Numbered from the stretch's first letter, positions 9,206-17,649 are shown. The stretch: DNA of 64,000 bases from CAYFMP01 sp964344215 (GCA_964344215.1 CAYFMP010000003.1:39142-103141); one strand, 5' to 3'. Numbers and translations are program-made. Notes: generated from the letters alone by a model not told the origin.

Positions 9206-11283
9206 ACGGACGCCTTCGCGACCTGCCCGTCGATGATCTGCTGCGATCGGAAGCGGCGGTCGAACTCGAAGTGCTGGCCGCCGAGATTGCGGCGCACGAC
9301 AAGGCCTACTATCAGGACGACGCGCCAAGCATCAGTGACGCCGAATACGACGAACTTAGGCGCCGCAACGAAGCCATCGAGGCGCGCTTTCCCGACCTCG
9401 TCCGCCCCGACAGTCCATCGAAGCGGGTCGGTGCTCCGGCCGCCGCCGGTTTCGAGAAGGTCGCTCACGCCCAACCGATGCTGTCGCTTGCCAACGCTTT
9501 CGACGAAGCCGATATCGAAGAGTTTTACGAGCGCATCCGGCGATTTCTGAAGCTGTCGCCCGCCGAGGCCATCGAGATGGTGGCGGAACCCAAAATCGAC
9601 GGGTTGTCCGTGTCGCTGCGTTTCGAGGCCGGAGAGTTTGTCCAGGGCGCCACCCGCGGCGACGGTACGACCGGCGAGAACATCACCCGCAATCTGCTTA
9701 CGATCGCCGACCTGCCGCAGAACCTCGACGGCGCCCCCGACGTATTGGAGGTGCGCGGCGAGGTTTTCATGAGCAAGAGCGATTTCGCCGCCCTCAACGC
9801 TCGTCAGGAGGAAGCCGGCGACAAGGTCTTCGCCAACCCGCGCAACGCCGCCGCCGGCAGTCTCAGGCAGTTGGACCCGGAGATCACGCGTACCCGGCCG
9901 CTGTCGATGTTCATTTACGGTGCGGGTGAGATCACCGAGCCTCTGGCCGATACCCATTGGGCTTTCCTCGAGCGCCTCGAGGCCTGGGGGTTTCGCATCA
10001 ACCCGTTGGCCCGGTTGTGTCCCGCCAAGGCCGACCTGCTCGGCATGTACGTGGAGGTCGAGAGGAAGCGGGCCGAGCTCGATTACGATATCGACGGCAT
10101 GGTCTACAAGGTCGACCGCCTCGATTGGCAGGAACGGCTGGGCCAGGTCAGCCGCGCACCGCGCTGGGCCATCGCCCACAAATTCCCGGCCGAGAAAGCG
10201 CAAACGGTGGTCCGGGCCATCGACATCCAGGTCGGCCGTACCGGCACGTTGACGCCGGTGGCGCGCCTCGAGCCGGTGACGGTCGGCGGCGTCGTGGTGT
10301 CCAACGCGACGCTGCACAACGAGGACGAAATCGCCCGCAAGGACGTACGGGTCGGCGACACCGTCGTCGTGCAGCGGGCCGGCGACGTCATCCCGCAGGT
10401 CGTCGAGGTGGTCCTGGAGGCCCGCGAGCCGGGGGCCGGACCCTACGTTTTTCCGGACACCTGTCCCGATTGCGGCAGCCAGGCAGTGCGTGAGGAAGGC
10501 GAGGCGGCTAGGCGCTGCACGGGGGGACTGGTCTGCCCGGCGCAGGCGGTCGAGCGCCTCAAGCATTTCGTTTCGCGAGACGCCTTCGATATCGAAGGCC
10601 TAGGCGCCAAGCATATCGAGGCGTTCTGGACCGACGGGCTGATCAGGACGCCGGCCGATATCTTCCGGCTTCCCGAGAAAGCCGACGAAATCGTCGGCCG
10701 CGAAGGCTGGCAGGAAAAATCGGCCGACAATCTGTTCAATGCGCTGCGCGAGCGCAGCGTCATCGACCTGTCCCGTTTTATCTACGCGCTCGGCATTCGT
10801 CAGGTCGGACAAGCGACGGCGCGGCTGCTGGCCAAGCAATACGGTTCGTTCTCCGGCTGGAACGAGGCGATGGCGGCGGCGCAGGACCGCGGGTCGGAGG
10901 CTTATCGGGATCTCGTCAATATTGATGGCATCGGACCTTCGGTGGCCGACGACCTCCTCGCTTTTTTCGCGGAAGATCACAACCGCCAGGTTCTCGACGA
11001 CCTCGACCGATTGATCGATATCGGCAATTTCGAGGCGCCCGACACGGCGTCCAGCCCGGTCGCCGGTAAGACCGTGGTGTTCACCGGAACGCTGGAGACC
11101 ATGGGGCGATCGGAGGCCAAGGCCAGGGCTGAAACCCTGGGCGCCAAAGTCGCCGGGTCGATCTCGAAAAGGACCGACTACCTGATCGCCGGACCGGGCG
11201 CCGGCTCCAAGCTCAAGAAGGCCGAGGAACTGGGGGTTGCTGTCCTCAGCGAGGCCGAGTGGCTGGCGATGGTGACCGAATGA
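9202..11283 (+). CDS. ligA: NAD-dependent DNA ligase LigA
   Basis: LigA seals nicks in duplex DNA using NAD+ and is essential in replication. The 693-residue protein follows the full family layout: the Ia domain; the adenylation domain with the nucleophile lysine in KIDG (Lys131) and TRGDGTTGENIT; an OB fold; a four-cysteine zinc site (Cys421, Cys424, Cys439, Cys445); helix-hairpin-helix repeats (for example INIDGIGPSVADDLL); and a C-terminal BRCT domain from about residue 615 (KTVVFTGTLETMGRSEAK). It overlaps recN upstream and the DenD-like gene downstream by four bases each. Confidence 0.98.
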   Translation: MNGRLRDLPVDDLLRSEAAVELEVLAAEIAAHDKAYYQDDAPSISDAEYDELRRRNEAIEARFPDLVRPDSPSKRVGAPAAAGFEKVAHAQPMLSLANAFDEADIEEFYERIRRFLKLSPAEAIEMVAEPKIDGLSVSLRFEAGEFVQGATRGDGTTGENITRNLLTIADLPQNLDGAPDVLEVRGEVFMSKSDFAALNARQEEAGDKVFANPRNAAAGSLRQLDPEITRTRPLSMFIYGAGEITEPLADTHWAFLERLEAWGFRINPLARLCPAKADLLGMYVEVERKRAELDYDIDGMVYKVDRLDWQERLGQVSRAPRWAIAHKFPAEKAQTVVRAIDIQVGRTGTLTPVARLEPVTVGGVVVSNATLHNEDEIARKDVRVGDTVVVQRAGDVIPQVVEVVLEAREPGAGPYVFPDTCPDCGSQAVREEGEAARRCTGGLVCPAQAVERLKHFVSRDAFDIEGLGAKHIEAFWTDGLIRTPADIFRLPEKADEIVGREGWQEKSADNLFNALRERSVIDLSRFIYALGIRQVGQATARLLAKQYGSFSGWNEAMAAAQDRGSEAYRDLVNIDGIGPSVADDLLAFFAEDHNRQVLDDLDRLIDIGNFEAPDTASSPVAGKTVVFTGTLETMGRSEAKARAETLGAKVAGSISKRTDYLIAGPGAGSKLKKAEELGVAVLSEAEWLAMVTE

Positions 11284-12266
11284 AGGTCCTGATCACCGGC
11301 GCCGGCGGGTTTTTGGGACAGAGGCTGGCGCGCGAGATCGTCGAGCGCGGCGGCCTGGCCGACACCGACGGCGAGCCCCACGAAGTCGACGAACTGGTAC
11401 TGCTGGATATCGCACCGTTGACGCCACCGGAAGGCGGTGCGACGACGGTTCGCTGTTTGCAGGGCGATATGACCGACGCCAGCGTTATCGGGGGCGCGCT
11501 CGGCTCCGATACGGCGTCGGTCTTTCATCTGGCTGCCGTCGTCAGCGCCCAGGCAGAGGCCGATTTCGACCTCGGCATGCGGGTCAACGTCGACGGCACG
11601 CGAACCCTGCTCGAGGCCTGCCGCGGTCTCGACACGGCGCCGCGATTCGTTGCCACCAGTTCGGTAGCGGCGTTCGGCGGCGACATGCCCGACGTCATCG
11701 AGGACGACACCGCGCCGTTTCCGCAATCCTCCTACGGCGCCGAGAAGGTGATCTGTGAGTTGTTGGTCAACGACTACTCGCGGCGCGGTTTCATCGACGG
11801 GCGGGTTCTCAGGCTGCCGACCATCGTCGTCCGCCCCGGCAAACCCAACGCCGCCGCCTCGTCATTCGCCAGCGGCATCATCCGCGAGCCGCTTGCCGGC
11901 GAACGCGCCGTCTGCCCGGTCGATCCGGCGACGCCGATGTGGCTGATGTCGCCGGCCGCCGCCGTCGTCGCGCTGATTCATGGCCACGATCTGGCGACCG
12001 GGGATCTGGGCAGCAACCGGGTCGTCAACCTGCCGGGGTTGACGGTGACGGTACGGGGCATGATCGACAGCCTGGCCCGGATCGGTGGCGAGGAGGCGGC
12101 CGGACTCGTCGTCTGGGAACCCGATCCCTCCGTCGCCGCCATCGTCAACAGTTGGCCCGGTACCTTCAACCCGGCCCGCGCCCTCGAGCTCGGGTTTTCG
12201 GCCGATACGTCCATGGACGAAATCGTTCGCGTTTACATGGAAGGCGATATGACCAAGACCGACTGA
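11280..12266 (+). CDS. denD: NAD-dependent epimerase/dehydratase, D-erythronate dehydrogenase-like
   Basis: This is an extended short-chain dehydrogenase. The 328-residue protein begins MKVLITGAGGFLGQRLA (Rossmann GxxGxxG), has FHLAAVVSAQAEADFDLG and the catalytic Ser/Tyr/Lys set in ATSSVAAFGG and SSYGAEKVICE. The pattern RLPTIVVRPGKPNAAASSFASG matches the DenD subgroup, which oxidises D-erythronate at C2; that specificity is an inference. The start lies inside the ligA stop (ATGA). Co-translation with DNA ligase is odd and probably reflects chance operon building; the other four-carbon acid pathway genes are not in the window. Confidence 0.8.
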   Translation: MKVLITGAGGFLGQRLAREIVERGGLADTDGEPHEVDELVLLDIAPLTPPEGGATTVRCLQGDMTDASVIGGALGSDTASVFHLAAVVSAQAEADFDLGMRVNVDGTRTLLEACRGLDTAPRFVATSSVAAFGGDMPDVIEDDTAPFPQSSYGAEKVICELLVNDYSRRGFIDGRVLRLPTIVVRPGKPNAAASSFASGIIREPLAGERAVCPVDPATPMWLMSPAAAVVALIHGHDLATGDLGSNRVVNLPGLTVTVRGMIDSLARIGGEEAAGLVVWEPDPSVAAIVNSWPGTFNPARALELGFSADTSMDEIVRVYMEGDMTKTD

Positions 12267-12380
12267 GCCCGCCGCCACAATTGGTGCCGATTCGCCATAT
12301 TGGCTCGCCGCGCGATTTGTGGTCAAATCAACCCATGCGGATGCTGAAGTCCGCAATGTGCTCAAAAGGAGAAATGAAGA

Positions 12381-12734
12381 ATGCCACATCAAACGGACAT
12401 TCATGTCGGCAGAAAACTTCGAGAAGCCCGTATTGCCAAAGGCCTGACTCAGACCGAGTTGGGCAAGGCCCTCGGGGTCAGTTTCCAACAAGTGCAGAAA
12501 TATGAGAAGGGCACCAACCGGATCGGCAGCAGCAGGCTATGGGACATCTGCGTGTTCCTCAGTCTCTCCGTCTCCTATTTCTTCGAAGGGCTCAAACGCG
12601 ACGGTCGGACACCGACCGAGACCGCATTGAGTGCGCGGGCCATACAGCTGGCCAAGGAAATCGAAGAAATCCCCGATGCCCAGATCAAGACCAGCTTCGT
12701 CAACCTGGTGCGATCTTACGCCAAATCCGGTTAG
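12381..12734 (+). CDS. XRE-family helix-turn-helix regulator
   Basis: This is a 117-residue cytoplasmic DNA-binding protein. Residues 8-64 form a Cro/CI-type helix-turn-helix domain: GRKLREARIAKGLTQTELGK, then the recognition helix in VSFQQVQKYEKGTNRI, then LWDICVFLSLSVSYFFEGL. A C-terminal helical part of about 45 residues follows. This architecture is common in multiple copies in Rhodospirillales genomes. An AAAAGGAG lies at good distance before the ATG. The PAS-like gene follows within 24 bases, so the two probably form an operon. The target genes are unknown; self-regulation is likely for the family but no operator is identified here. Confidence 0.85.
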   Translation: MPHQTDIHVGRKLREARIAKGLTQTELGKALGVSFQQVQKYEKGTNRIGSSRLWDICVFLSLSVSYFFEGLKRDGRTPTETALSARAIQLAKEIEEIPDAQIKTSFVNLVRSYAKSG

Positions 12735-12757
12735 CAGTACCCGAGGGAAGCGATCGC

Positions 12758-13693
12758 ATGGGTCCGGGCAACCGAAGACCTGTAGAGAGATACACCATCG
12801 ATCAGGTCGATCGGCCGGCCGGCGACTGGTGGATCGACGATGCCGGATACTGGCGTCTGGTTGATCCTGTCGATTCGCGCCTGCCGTCCTGGAGCGCCAT
12901 CGGCGGCGACATCGAAGAGGAATCGATCGCCTTTCGCCAGCTCGGCATGGTCCAGGTCTATATGTCGGCGCGCAAGGTGCGGGTACGGTGGGACCTGCGT
13001 CATGTGCACCCCGGCAGCATGGAGTCTGTCCTCGAAGAGCTCGATCGGGATAGCCCCCACCGTCGGATTTCGCTTTGCTTCTACTACGGCGGTTGGAACA
13101 CGGAGACGTTCGATGCGGCCGGGCCGGCGCGTCGGCGAATCGAGCAGATGCAAGCGTACCGGTCGGTGGAGTTATCCGATCTTTTCTACATTCAACGCCA
13201 AGATATATCGGCGATCACCGATTCGGACGACCTGCTGCGCCGTGGCTATCATGCTTGGGAGAGGGCGGACGGCAGGATCGGCCGAAACCCCGGGCAGGGT
13301 CTATCGTGTGTGCTTCCCTACGTTCTGACCATCCGCCCCCGGGATACGGACGGTAGGCTGTACTATGCAGGCATCGGCGGAAAAGCGGCGCTGCGACGGT
13401 TCATGGGCGACGATTGGGCGCTGGGCGCGCGGCAACAACGATTCACCGGCTCGGTGACGGATACCTATTATGATTCCCGCGGAACCGAGGGCTACGCGGA
13501 GGTTCTGAGAACCCGACAGCCACGGTTGGACCACGTGCGCGCCAGTATCCATCGAGCCGGCAGGGAAGCCACCTGGGCGTCCTATCAGCGATTGCTGTTG
13601 CCGGCTTGGAGAGTCGGCGGCGCGCCGCTCCTGCTTTGCCTTTCGCAGATGACGTCCGATATCAACATTCCATTCCTGGCGGATAGCGCATGA
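12758..13693 (+). CDS. Uncharacterised protein with a possible C-terminal PAS-like domain
   Basis: The function is unknown. The 311-residue protein has no signal peptide or membrane segment. It has two halves: an N-terminal part rich in Trp/Tyr/Arg (PAGDWWIDDAGYWRLVDP), and from about residue 180 a part (LSCVLPYVLTIRP, then LRRFMGDDWALGARQQRF, ending YQRLLLPAWRVGG) that resembles the PAS_5-type sensors common in Rhodospirillales, where an arginine-rich strand and a YxRLLLPL-like strand occur. The resemblance is weak and is my inference. The ATG was chosen as the first in frame after the XRE gene. Its 3' end overlaps the convergent gene by 32 bases. Confidence 0.6.
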   Translation: MGPGNRRPVERYTIDQVDRPAGDWWIDDAGYWRLVDPVDSRLPSWSAIGGDIEEESIAFRQLGMVQVYMSARKVRVRWDLRHVHPGSMESVLEELDRDSPHRRISLCFYYGGWNTETFDAAGPARRRIEQMQAYRSVELSDLFYIQRQDISAITDSDDLLRRGYHAWERADGRIGRNPGQGLSCVLPYVLTIRPRDTDGRLYYAGIGGKAALRRFMGDDWALGARQQRFTGSVTDTYYDSRGTEGYAEVLRTRQPRLDHVRASIHRAGREATWASYQRLLLPAWRVGGAPLLLCLSQMTSDINIPFLADSA

Positions 13694-14429
13694 GGTAGCG
13701 GACCTCTTCGCGATCCAGCCAGGCCAGCCACTCGTCGACCGGGCGTTCCTCGCCCGGTACGTTCCAGAGAATGCCGCCGGGTTGGACGTGCATGTAACCG
13801 TAACGGATCGGGATACCCTTGAAAGCGACCGCCGGGCGGACGAAGCCGACCATGAAATCCGGAGCCCACCTGGCCAGGGACAGGGCCAGAACGAGGCGTG
13901 GAAGAACCGTGCCCAGACCACAACCCCGAAAGCCGTTGGGACCGCCCCGCAACCAGATCTCTCCATGGTAGACGACCGAACCGGTTATACGCCGAAGCGC
14001 CGGCGCAGCGTCGAATACGGACGAATCGGGATCGATACCGAAACCGCGCGAACAATAGAGATGGCGATAAGTCTCGAAATGTTGTGCCAGGTTTCCCCCG
14101 GCCAAGTCGGCCCGGCGCGCCGCCTGCAGATGTACAACTTCACCGGCCCGGTCCGTTCCCTTGATCCACAAACCATTTGAAGGCCCGACGCGCGAACAGG
14201 CCGGATCGAATATGGGGGTCAGCGGTGTGCGTTCCGCGATCGATTGGTTGACCTCCAGCAATTCCTCGAAATCGGTGCGGACCTCGAGGCGAACCCCCTT
14301 CGAGCGGGCGAGTTCATGAATCGAGTCTATGTAACCGGCGATGGTCGCGTCGTCGCTGACGGCTTCGACCAGCGCCGCTTGCCGCAAGTCCGGTGCGTCG
14401 GCGACCAGACGGTTGAGGTTCGGTTTCAT
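13662..14429 (-). CDS. Uncharacterised cytoplasmic protein, 255 residues
   Basis: I do not recognise this family. The protein has no signal peptide or clear membrane helix. The N-terminal third (to about residue 75) is helical with ELLEVNQSIAERTPLTPIFD. The middle contains GLWIKGTDRAGEVVHLQAAR, and the C-terminal half contains YHGEIWLRGGPNGFRGCGLG, GFVRPAVAFKGIPIRYGYMH and VDEWLAWLDREEVRYLM. The glycine-rich GFRGCGLG followed by a helix is loosely reminiscent of the acetyl-CoA loop of GNAT acetyltransferases, which is only a guess. AAAGGAG precedes the ATG. It is divergent from the NsrR-like gene and overlaps the upstream PAS-like gene tail to tail. Confidence 0.65.
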   Translation of the reverse strand: MKPNLNRLVADAPDLRQAALVEAVSDDATIAGYIDSIHELARSKGVRLEVRTDFEELLEVNQSIAERTPLTPIFDPACSRVGPSNGLWIKGTDRAGEVVHLQAARRADLAGGNLAQHFETYRHLYCSRGFGIDPDSSVFDAAPALRRITGSVVYHGEIWLRGGPNGFRGCGLGTVLPRLVLALSLARWAPDFMVGFVRPAVAFKGIPIRYGYMHVQPGGILWNVPGEERPVDEWLAWLDREEVRYLMRYPPGMEC

Positions 14430-14458
14430 CGTCGTCTCCTTTTATGCTCCCAATGGCA

Positions 14459-14472
14459 ATAGATTTTTCTAT
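14459..14472. promoter_or_regulatory. Perfect inverted repeat in the divergent promoter region
   Basis: ATAGA-TTTT-TCTAT is a perfect inverted repeat 30 bases upstream of the start of the minus-strand unknown gene, in an AT-rich patch within a 297-base intergenic region shared with the nsrR-like gene. On the minus strand it overlaps a plausible promoter (TTGCGA, 17-base spacer, TCTATT). It could be an operator for the Rrf2 regulator, the XRE regulator or an unknown protein; it does not match the E. coli NsrR consensus well. I see nothing else in the rest of this intergenic region. Confidence 0.35.
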
Positions 14473-14726
14473 AATAATACTCGCAACGCGGGATTAACTG
14501 GGCGTTAATGGAGACATCGGAGGAAACACCGTTGGTGTTCTCATGGATGGAAACCGAAGCGCGTTGTGTCGGAAACTCAGGTCGAGTCACGTCGATCCCG
14601 AAAGCCGTCAACACGGCTCCGACGGTGATGGCGCCGCCCAGACGGCGGAGACCGGGCTGGGCGACGGCTGTCAATCTCCGTGCCGTTCAGGGTGAGGTAA
14701 GGTTGGCCGACAAAGGTTGGCCCGAT

Positions 14727-15146
14727 ATGCAACTTAAGAAATACACCGACTATTCACTCCGGGTTCTGATCTTTGCCGGCATTCACGGCGAGCGGCTGGT
14801 CAACATCAGCGAGATTTCGGAGAAGTACGGAATATCGCGCAACCATCTGGTCAAGGTAGTGCACGGCCTGTCGACCGAAGGTTTTTTGGAATCGGTTCGC
14901 GGCCGTGGCGGCGGCGTCAGGCTGGCGCACCGCCCCGAAGAGATAGTCGTCGGCGACGTGGTGCGGGCCATGGAAGGAGAAGGAGAGCTGGTTGAGTGTT
15001 ACAAGCCGCTGTGCCCGATCTCGCCGGTCTGCCGCCTGCAGGGCATTCTGGCCGAGGGCCACCAGGCCTATCTGACGACGCTGGACCGCTATACCGTTGC
15101 CGATCTCGTACAGAACAAACCGGAATTGCTGCGACACGTCGGCTAG
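14727..15146 (+). CDS. nsrR: Rrf2-family transcriptional regulator, NsrR-like (nitric oxide sensor)
   Basis: This 139-residue regulator matches NsrR, an iron-sulfur repressor that senses nitric oxide. The winged helix-turn-helix covers residues 1-80 (LKKYTDYSLRVLIFAG, ISRNHLVKVVHGLS, SVRGRGGGVRLAHRPEEI). Three cysteines in ECYKPLCPISPVCRL fall at 91, 96 and 102, the same positions and spacing as the cluster ligands of E. coli NsrR. The ATG before QLKKYTDYS fits the family length (141 in E. coli); an upstream in-frame start would add a 73-residue nonconserved tail. Its natural targets (Hmp, Nor, Hcp) are not here, but the divergent unknown gene may be one. Confidence 0.85.
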   Translation: MQLKKYTDYSLRVLIFAGIHGERLVNISEISEKYGISRNHLVKVVHGLSTEGFLESVRGRGGGVRLAHRPEEIVVGDVVRAMEGEGELVECYKPLCPISPVCRLQGILAEGHQAYLTTLDRYTVADLVQNKPELLRHVG

Positions 15147-15160
15147 AGGGCCTCCGGGTT

Positions 15161-15192
15161 AAAAAAACGGGGCGCGGCATGGGCCGGCCCCG
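15161..15192 (-). terminator. Intrinsic terminator of the F0 operon
   Basis: Read on the minus strand, a GC-rich hairpin (CGGGGC-CGGC, loop CCAT, GCCG-C-GCCCCG with one bulged base) is followed by seven Ts. It lies 36 bases after the atpF stop and ends the atpI-B-E-F'-F transcript. Confidence 0.85.
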
Positions 15193-15227
15193 GTTGCGTC
15201 TCCCGTCGCAAAGTAAACAGTGGAATC

Positions 15228-15710
15228 CTAGTGCAGGTTGTCCGGCAGTTCCTTGATGGCGGCATCGACCATAGCGTCGGCCTTCTTCGCCGAAACCTTG
15301 TTGGCGAGGAGATCGCGGGTTGCTTCGACGGCGATGTTGATGGTGTGGTTGCGGACCTCGTCGAGGGCGGCCGCTTCGGCCCTGCCGATGCGTTCGATCG
15401 CCAATTGCTCGCGCCGGGCCAGGGTCACCTCGAGCCGCTCGCGGCCGTACTCGACCAGCCGCATCGATTCCTGCTCGGCCTGGGCGATGATATCCTCGGC
15501 CTCGCGGACCGCGTCGCGTTGTTTCTTCTGATAGGTGGCTAGGAGGTCCTGCGATTCCTTCAATAGGGCTTCCGCCTCCTCGATGTCCGTGCGGATCCGC
15601 TCGGCGCGCTGGTCCAGGCCCTTGGTTATGAGGCCGAAGGCTGGCTTGGCCAGCGCTGCGATGAACAACACGAAGGCAACCAAAACCCAGAATGTCGGGT
15701 CGGAAAGCAT
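15228..15710 (-). CDS. atpF: F0F1 ATP synthase subunit b
   Basis: Subunit b forms the peripheral stalk holding F1 against the membrane rotor. The 160-residue protein has one N-terminal membrane helix (FWVLVAFVLFIAALAKPAF) and then a long charged coiled coil (ITKGLDQRAERIRTDIEEAEALL and onward). It is the last gene of the F0 operon, six bases after the b' gene. Two different b-type genes in a row (b and b') are typical of alphaproteobacteria, cyanobacteria and chloroplasts, where they form a heterodimer. The F1 genes are not in the window. Confidence 0.93.
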   Translation of the reverse strand: MLSDPTFWVLVAFVLFIAALAKPAFGLITKGLDQRAERIRTDIEEAEALLKESQDLLATYQKKQRDAVREAEDIIAQAEQESMRLVEYGRERLEVTLARREQLAIERIGRAEAAALDEVRNHTINIAVEATRDLLANKVSAKKADAMVDAAIKELPDNLH

Positions 15711-15716
15711 ACGGTC

Positions 15717-16208
15717 TTACCCCCTCGCCTTGAGGGCGGCGTCGACCGCCTTCGAAACATCGCCTTCATCGAGCGTTTCGCCGGCCAACCGTTCGGCCGC
15801 CGCCGCCGCCACCTCCTTGGCGGCCTCGCCCAAACCCTCGACGGCGTCGGCCACCGCCTTGGCGATTTCGGCCTCGCTGTCGGCGATCCGCTCGGACAGC
15901 CTATCGGTCAGCTCGGCCTCGCGCTTCGACGTTTCGGCCGCCAGCTCGGCGTTGGCGGCGGCAATGACGGCCTGGGCTTCAGCGCGGGCGTCGGCCAGGG
16001 CCTGCTCGTAGGCTTCGATTGCCGTTTCTGCCTCCTTACGGAACTCGGCCGCCTTGTTGAGGTTATCTTCGATGCGTTTCTGACGCGATTCCAGCACATC
16101 GCCGACCCTCGGCGCGACCACCCGCCACATCAGCAGAAACAGGGCGCCGAAGGTGATGACCAGCCAGAAGATCTGCGACGTATAGGTACTGATATCGAGT
16201 TGCGGCAT
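15717..16208 (-). CDS. atpF': F0F1 ATP synthase subunit b'
   Basis: This is the second peripheral stalk subunit, 163 residues. It starts MPQLDISTYTSQIFWLVITF, typical of alphaproteobacterial b' subunits. One membrane helix (about residues 11-32) leads to RVGDVLESRQKRIEDNLNKA and a long alanine/glutamate-rich coiled coil. A start 39 bases upstream is in frame but would add a basic non-conserved tail, and the GGAA before the chosen ATG fits a ribosome binding site. It sits between atpE and atpF in the usual alphaproteobacterial order. Confidence 0.93.
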   Translation of the reverse strand: MPQLDISTYTSQIFWLVITFGALFLLMWRVVAPRVGDVLESRQKRIEDNLNKAAEFRKEAETAIEAYEQALADARAEAQAVIAAANAELAAETSKREAELTDRLSERIADSEAEIAKAVADAVEGLGEAAKEVAAAAAERLAGETLDEGDVSKAVDAALKARG

Positions 16209-16271
16209 ATTCCGTTCCTTGCCGAAACCTGAGCGGCCCCGGGGCAAGCGCCCCGGCAGCCCGGTCGGGTC

Positions 16272-16496
16272 CTAGAGGAACATGATCATGAACGCGATGA
16301 CCAGCGCGTAAAGCGCGATCGCTTCGACCAACGCGAAGCCGATCCAGGTCATCTGCGTAACCGCACCGGCCGCCGCCGGATTGCGGCCGACCGCCTGGAT
16401 GAACGAGGCGAAGATGGCGCCGATACCTATACCGGCGCCGATCACGCCGATGGCGGCGAGGCCCGCTCCGATCATTTTGGCTGCTTGGAGTTCCAT
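16272..16496 (-). CDS. atpE: F0F1 ATP synthase subunit c
   Basis: Subunit c forms the proton-driven rotor ring. The 74-residue hairpin has two membrane helices joined by the polar loop RNPAA (around residue 38), and the proton-carrying carboxylate is Glu58 in ALVEAIALYALV. The GAGIGIGAIFA stretch is the glycine-rich packing motif of helix 1. A glutamate with no adjacent sodium-ligand pattern (no Gln in helix 1 at the usual place) suggests proton rather than sodium coupling; that is an inference. It is the third gene of the operon. Confidence 0.96.
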   Translation of the reverse strand: MELQAAKMIGAGLAAIGVIGAGIGIGAIFASFIQAVGRNPAAAGAVTQMTWIGFALVEAIALYALVIAFMIMFL

Positions 16497-16543
16497 GAGA
16501 CTATTCCTTTCGGGTCTTAAAACGAGGAAACGGCATTGCCGCC

Positions 16544-17275
16544 CTAATGCAGATGCAGGGCGTCGTGAAGGTATAGACAGGTCAGAACCGTAAACACATA
16601 AGCCTGCAGGAAGGCGATCAACAGCTCGAGACCGGTCAGGGCGAAAACGAAGGCAAACGGCACCACGCCGAACGCGCCCATCGAGATGACAAAACCGGCG
16701 AACACCTTCATCAGGGTATGACCGGCCAACATATTGGCGAACAGTCGGACGGATAGGCTGACGGGCCGCGAGAAATAGGAAATCACTTCGATGGGCACGG
16801 CCAACGGCGCCATCAGGATAGGCGTGCCGGGCGGCAGGAAAAACCCGAAGAAGTGGAGACCATGCTTGGCGAATCCGATGATGGTGACGCCGACGAAGAT
16901 GACGCCGGCCATGGTGAAGGTGACGATGATGTGGCTGGTGTATGTGAAACCGTAAGGCACCATGCCCAGCATGTTGCCGCCCAGCACGAACAGGAAAAGC
17001 GTGAAAATGAACGGAAAGTACTTTCGCCCTTCCGAACCCACGGTGTCGCGCAGCATATTGGCGACGAACAGGTAGCCTAGTTCGGCGATCGACTGAAAAC
17101 GCCCCGGCACCATGGCGCCGCGGCGCATGCCGAGGACCATGACGGCGGTCACGACGACGACGGCCAGGGTCATGAAGGCGGCCGAATTGGTATAGGAGAC
17201 GTCAATGTCCCCCAACTGCATCGGGATCAACCGCTTGATTTCGAACTGGGCGAGCGGGCTGTGATTCTCGGCCAA
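16544..17275 (-). CDS. atpB: F0F1 ATP synthase subunit a
   Basis: Subunit a provides the proton half channels beside the c ring. The 243-residue integral membrane protein has five to six membrane helices, with the essential arginine in SLSVRLFANMLAGH and the conserved C-terminal LELLIAFLQAYVFTVLTCLY. VPIEVISYFSRPVSLSVR is highly typical of the family. Length matches alphaproteobacterial AtpB (about 240-250). It follows atpI with a five-base gap and precedes atpE. Confidence 0.96.
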   Translation of the reverse strand: MAENHSPLAQFEIKRLIPMQLGDIDVSYTNSAAFMTLAVVVVTAVMVLGMRRGAMVPGRFQSIAELGYLFVANMLRDTVGSEGRKYFPFIFTLFLFVLGGNMLGMVPYGFTYTSHIIVTFTMAGVIFVGVTIIGFAKHGLHFFGFFLPPGTPILMAPLAVPIEVISYFSRPVSLSVRLFANMLAGHTLMKVFAGFVISMGAFGVVPFAFVFALTGLELLIAFLQAYVFTVLTCLYLHDALHLH

Positions 17276-17280
17276 TGTCG

Positions 17281-17649
17281 TTAGTTCCCCTGGTCCCCGC
17301 CGGGCGCGTCCCCGGCCTTGTCGTCGGTCTTCTTGTATCCGGCGGTGTATCCGTAACCGCTTGAAATTCTATACACGTTCAGGATGCCGGCGGCACCGCC
17401 CAAAAGAATGAACACCATCATCAGCCAGGGCCGGGTGTCGAGCCACCAATCGAGCAACCACCCCATCCCGCCGCCGACGGCGACGGCGGAAAGTAACTCA
17501 ACGCCGACCCGAAAAGCAAGACCAATGCCGGTCAGCGATGAGGCTTTTTCCGTCGTCTCCGGGGCGTCGTTCAGACCTTGCGCATGGCGGGCGTCGTCGA
17601 GGCGCGAACCCAGTTTCTGAAGCCGTTCCTTGTCGGAACCGTCGGTCAT
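17281..17649 (-). CDS. atpI: ATP synthase accessory protein AtpI
   Basis: AtpI is a small membrane protein, first gene of the F0 operon, thought to help assemble the c ring or carry Mg. The 122-residue product has a charged N-terminus, two membrane helices (about residues 45-66 and 74-93, with GGGMGWLLDWWLDTRPW between them) and a hydrophilic C-terminal tail. GLAFRVGVELLSAVAVGGGMG is characteristic of the AtpZ/AtpI family. It lies 36 bases after smc on the same strand, so the operon may be partly read from the smc side. Confidence 0.9.
   Translation of the reverse strand: MTDGSDKERLQKLGSRLDDARHAQGLNDAPETTEKASSLTGIGLAFRVGVELLSAVAVGGGMGWLLDWWLDTRPWLMMVFILLGGAAGILNVYRISSGYGYTAGYKKTDDKAGDAPGGDQGN

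Noticed and set aside
9091..10566. 491-codon open frame on the minus strand opposite recN and ligA
   Set aside because: It is the shadow of high-GC coding DNA; the plus-strand genes are unmistakable and the antisense product has no family-like motifs.
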